A DNA stretch of 64,000 bases from NCBI RefSeq assembly GCF_013003915.1, contig NZ_JABAIV010000005.1, positions 256,990-320,989 on the forward strand, read 5' to 3'. Source of the stretch: Telluria aromaticivorans (GTDB taxonomy: Bacteria; Pseudomonadota; Gammaproteobacteria; Burkholderiales; Burkholderiaceae_D). A model generated the notes under the pieces. That model ran no database searches and was not told the DNA's origin. It worked only from the letters and a program-made list of their open reading frames with translations. The position numbers and the translations under genes were made by a program. Below, in pieces: positions 60,893 to 64,000 of the stretch; within the stretch, counting starts at the first letter, position 1; every line of letters begins with the position of its first letter.

Positions 60893-63511
60893 ATGGATCA
60901 ATTCGCAAAAGAAACAGTTCCCATTTCCCTAGAAGAAGAAATGCGCAAGAGCTACCTCGACTACGCGATGAGCGTGATCGTGGGACGTGCTCTGCCGGAC
61001 GTGCGTGACGGCCTCAAGCCGGTGCACCGCCGCGTGCTGTACTCCATGCACGAGAGTAATTACAACTTCAACCGCCCGTACGTGAAGTGCGCGCGCGTGG
61101 TTGGCGATACCATGGGTAAATACCACCCGCACGGCGACGCGTCGATCTACGACACGCTGGTGCGCATGGCCCAGGACTTCTCGCTGCGCTACACGCTGGT
61201 GGACGGGCAGGGCAACTTCGGCTCGATCGACGGTGACAGCGCCGCGGCGATGCGTTACACCGAGTGCCGCCTCGACAAGATCGCGAGCGAACTGCTGGCC
61301 GACATCGACAAGGACACGGTCGACTTCCAGCCGAACTATGACGGCAAGGAAAAAGAACCGACCGTCCTGCCGACCAAGATCCCTAACCTCTTGATCAACG
61401 GTTCGTCGGGCATCGCGGTCGGCATGGCGACGAATATCCCGCCGCACAACCTGTCGGAGATCATCAACGGCGCCCAGCACCTGCTGCGCAACCCGGACTG
61501 CACGATCGACGAGCTGATCGAGATCATCCCGGCGCCGGACTTCCCGACTGCCGGCATCATCTATGGCGTCTCGGGCGTGCGCGACGGTTACCGCACCGGC
61601 CGCGGCCGCGTGGTGATGCGCGCCAAGACCCACTTCGAAGAGTATGGCAAGGATGGCGGCCGCATCGCGATCATCATCGACGAGCTGCCCTACCAGGTTA
61701 ATAAAAAATCGCTGCTCGAGCGTATCGCCGAGAACGTGCGCGACAAGAAGCTCGAGGGCATCAGCGACATCCGCGACGAGTCCGACAAGTCGGGCATGCG
61801 CGTGGTCATCGAGCTCAAGCGCGGCGAAGTGCCGGAAGTGGTGCTGAACAACCTGTACAAGCAGACCCAGCTCCAGGACACCTTCGGCATGAACATGGTG
61901 GCGCTGGTCAACGGCCAGCCGAAGCTGCTGAACCTCAAGCAGATGCTCGAGTGCTTCCTGTCGCACCGCCGCGAAGTGGTCACCCGCCGCACCGTGTTCG
62001 AGCTGCGCAAGGCGCGCGAGCGCGGCCACATGCTCGAAGGCCTGGCAGTCGCCCTGGCGAACATCGACGACTTCATCGCGATCATCAAGGCCGCGCCGAC
62101 CCCGCCGATCGCGAAAGTGGAACTGATGCAGAAGGCCTGGGATTCGTCCCTGGTCCGCGAAATGCTGCTGCGTACCGCAGAAGGCAGCACCATCGGCGGC
62201 GTCGAGGCTTTCCGTCCCGAGCACCTGCCGAAGCACTACGGCATGCAGCTTGATGGCCTGTACAAGCTGTCCGACGAGCAGGCCCAGGAAATCCTGCAGA
62301 TGCGCCTGCAGCGCCTCACCGGCCTGGAGCAGGACAAGATCGTCAACGAGTACAAGGAAGTGATGTCGCACATCGCCGACCTGCTCGACATCCTGTCGCG
62401 TCCGGAACGCGTGACGACCATCATCAGCGACGAGATGGTCCAGATCAAGACCGACTACGCCGAGAACGGCAAGGACACCCGCCGTTCTGTCATCGAGCAC
62501 AATGCCAGCGACCTGGATACCGAAGACCTGATCACCCCGCAGGACATGGTGGTCACGCTCTCGCATACCGGCTACATGAAGTCGCAGCCGATCGCCGAAT
62601 ATCGCGCCCAGAAGCGCGGCGGCCGCGGCAAGCAGGCGATGGCGACCAAAGACGAAGACTGGATCGACCAGCTGTTCATCGCGAATACGCACGACTACAT
62701 GCTGTGCTTCTCGAACCGCGGCCGCATGTACTGGCTGAAGGTTTGGGAAGTGCCGCAAGGCTCGCGCAATTCGCGCGGCAAGCCGATCGTCAACATGTTC
62801 CCGCTGCAGGACAACGAGAAGATCACGGTGATCCTGCCGCTGTCGGGCGTGAACCGCAGCTTCCCGGAAGACCACTACGTGTTCATGTCGACTTCGCTCG
62901 GCACCGTCAAGAAAACCCCGCTGAAGGACTTCAGCAACCCGCGCAAGGCCGGCATCATCGCGGTCGACCTGGACGAAGGCGACTTCCTGATCGGCGCCGC
63001 ACTCACCGACGGCCAGCACGACGTGATGCTGTTCTCGGACGGCGGCAAGGCAGTGCGCTTCGACGAGAACGACGTGCGCCCGATGGGCCGTACCGCTAGA
63101 GGCGTGCGCGGCATGAACCTCGAAGAAGGCCAGCAGGTCATCGCGCTGCTGGTGGCCGAGAACGAGCAGCAGTCGGTGCTCACGGCCACCGAGAACGGCT
63201 TCGGCAAGCGCACCCCGATCCTTGAATACACCCGCCATGGCCGCGGCACCAAGGGCATGATCGCGATCCAGACCAGCGAGCGTAACGGCAAGGTCGTCGC
63301 CGCGACCCTGGTCGACACCACCGACGAGATCATGCTGATCACGACCGGCGGTGTGTTGATCCGCACCCGCGTGTCGGAGATCCGCGAGATGGGCCGCGCG
63401 ACCCAGGGCGTGACCCTGATCGCAGTGGAAGACGGCACCAAGCTGTCCGGCCTGCAGCGCATCGTCGAAACCGACCTCGAAGAGGTCGAGCTCGAACAGG
63501 CGCCGGAGTAA
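60893..63511 (+). CDS. gyrA: DNA gyrase subunit A
   Basis: An 872-residue topoisomerase II subunit. The catalytic Tyr is at residue 122 (AAAMRYTE), the breakage-reunion domain covers residues 1-520 and the six-bladed C-terminal wrapping domain follows with the GyrA-box QKRGGRGKQ at about 570. In the quinolone-resistance region the sequence is [10 protein letters not shown], so residue 83 (E. coli numbering coincides) is Ala and 84 Ser, 87 Asp. The acidic C-terminus ends [11 protein letters not shown] terminator follows. Confidence 0.98.
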   Translation: MDQFAKETVPISLEEEMRKSYLDYAMSVIVGRALPDVRDGLKPVHRRVLYSMHESNYNFNRPYVKCARVVGDTMGKYHPHGDASIYDTLVRMAQDFSLRYTLVDGQGNFGSIDGDSAAAMRYTECRLDKIASELLADIDKDTVDFQPNYDGKEKEPTVLPTKIPNLLINGSSGIAVGMATNIPPHNLSEIINGAQHLLRNPDCTIDELIEIIPAPDFPTAGIIYGVSGVRDGYRTGRGRVVMRAKTHFEEYGKDGGRIAIIIDELPYQVNKKSLLERIAENVRDKKLEGISDIRDESDKSGMRVVIELKRGEVPEVVLNNLYKQTQLQDTFGMNMVALVNGQPKLLNLKQMLECFLSHRREVVTRRTVFELRKARERGHMLEGLAVALANIDDFIAIIKAAPTPPIAKVELMQKAWDSSLVREMLLRTAEGSTIGGVEAFRPEHLPKHYGMQLDGLYKLSDEQAQEILQMRLQRLTGLEQDKIVNEYKEVMSHIADLLDILSRPERVTTIISDEMVQIKTDYAENGKDTRRSVIEHNASDLDTEDLITPQDMVVTLSHTGYMKSQPIAEYRAQKRGGRGKQAMATKDEDWIDQLFIANTHDYMLCFSNRGRMYWLKVWEVPQGSRNSRGKPIVNMFPLQDNEKITVILPLSGVNRSFPEDHYVFMSTSLGTVKKTPLKDFSNPRKAGIIAVDLDEGDFLIGAALTDGQHDVMLFSDGGKAVRFDENDVRPMGRTARGVRGMNLEEGQQVIALLVAENEQQSVLTATENGFGKRTPILEYTRHGRGTKGMIAIQTSERNGKVVAATLVDTTDEIMLITTGGVLIRTRVSEIREMGRATQGVTLIAVEDGTKLSGLQRIVETDLEEVELEQAPE

Positions 63512-63521
63512 ACTGCAAGGG

Positions 63522-63553
63522 AAGGGCTGCCTCGTGCAGCCCTTCTGTTTTTC
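63522..63553 (+). terminator. Rho-independent terminator of gyrA
   Basis: AAGGGCTGC-CTCGT-GCAGCCCTT followed by CTGTTTTT, ten bases past the stop. Confidence 0.88.
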
Positions 63554-63617
63554 GCACGGCCTGGTGAGCCTGTGCGCAAGTCGACGTCACCGGCTGCACC
63601 GGCCGCTTAAGAGCCCG

Positions 63618-64000
63618 ATGAAAAAATTCTTCGTTTCCCTGGCCGCTGTCGCCACGTTTGCAGCCCTCCCATCCTTCGCCCTGGCCGCACCTGGCGCGGA
63701 CCCGCAGACCACCGTCGCCGTCAAGGCCATGCTCGATGCAATGGAAGTTCGCAAGCTGATGACCGCGCAATTTGCGGAGATGGAAAAGGCCATGCCGGCG
63801 ATGATGCGCGCCCAGCTCGCGAGTGTCGTGCAGAGCGACCCTGGCATGAACGCGGAGAAGAAGCAGGAAGCGCTGGCGAAAATCGACAGGATGCTGCCGA
63901 GCGTGACCAGGGCAGTCGGCAAGCTGTTCCGCGATCCGACCCTGACCGACGACATGATCGCCGAAATGGTGCCACTGTATGCCACCCACTACACGGTTGC
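63618..64000 (+). CDS. DUF2059-like exported protein (3' end outside the window)
   Basis: The frame opens at ATG 63618 and is still open at the end of the window (127 complete codons). It encodes a signal peptide (KKFFVSLAAVATFAALPSFALA) followed by a helical mature part: TTVAVKAMLDAMEVRKLMTAQFAEMEKAMPAMM. The spacing of this segment and LTDDMIAEMVPLYATHYT fits DUF2059, whose members are periplasmic proteins of unknown role. Serves as the gene after gyrA; commonly serC follows in this lineage. Confidence 0.75.
   Translation, partial: MKKFFVSLAAVATFAALPSFALAAPGADPQTTVAVKAMLDAMEVRKLMTAQFAEMEKAMPAMMRAQLASVVQSDPGMNAEKKQEALAKIDRMLPSVTRAVGKLFRDPTLTDDMIAEMVPLYATHYTV

Overview
The window reads as a chromosomal segment of a GC-rich betaproteobacterium, most likely Oxalobacteraceae (Massilia or a close relative). 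The evidence is gene order (rpsP-rimM-trmD-rplS followed by a Nudix CoA pyrophosphatase and a CobD/CbiB-like gene; ompA-ubiG-gph next to gyrA), the tmRNA tag ANDNSYALAA, and protein sequences typical of Burkholderiales. This is inferred by recognition, without a database search.

Layout. 0-12.5 kb: acyl-CoA dehydrogenase, TM2 membrane protein, AAA ATPase, the ribosomal/tRNA-modification operon, CoA pyrophosphatase, CobD-like protein, DUF3579 protein, CBS protein, an M16 peptidase and an SDR oxidoreductase. 12.7-20.7 kb: an amino-sugar region with a GntR/UTRA regulator and a tightly coupled nagK-nagA-nagB(II)-nagZ operon behind a clear sigma70 promoter with repeated upstream elements; a flavodoxin-fold reductase and a TPR protein lie between. 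20.9-29.7 kb: a GIN-domain beta-repeat protein, a TonB-dependent receptor, a metal-dependent hydrolase, an ExeA/GspB pair, MobB and a YjfB-like protein. 29.8-31.8 kb: a bufferin-type RiPP operon in which the modification enzyme (MNIO/DUF692) and its partner (DUF2063) are one polypeptide. 31.8-44.6 kb: DUF883 and S4 proteins, fumarase, a short FimV-like protein, a highly structured non-coding leader before an HDOD gene, FliT-like protein, M1 and M13 peptidases, a methyltransferase, and two CsbD paralogues around an AI-2E family transporter. 44.6-49.4 kb: an esterase, an S9B peptidase and a MATE exporter. 49.6-55.2 kb: a type VI secretion island fragment (tssF-tssG, then a PAAR spike, alpha/beta hydrolase effector, membrane immunity candidate, and a second immunity copy broken by two single-base shifts). 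55.5-56.2 kb: tmRNA, with its 3' end and terminator duplicated in a 201-bp tandem repeat. 56.4-64 kb: methyltransferase, glycine-zipper protein, gph, ubiG, ompA, gyrA and the start of a DUF2059 gene.

The most distinctive items are the fused bufferin enzyme, the effector/immunity module beside the rearranged tmRNA 3' end, the 365-bp structured intergenic region at 35.0-35.4 kb with mutually exclusive pairings and a terminator, and the exact 20/19-residue alternating repeat of the GIN-domain protein. Two dispersed palindromic repeat families sit at gene ends throughout.
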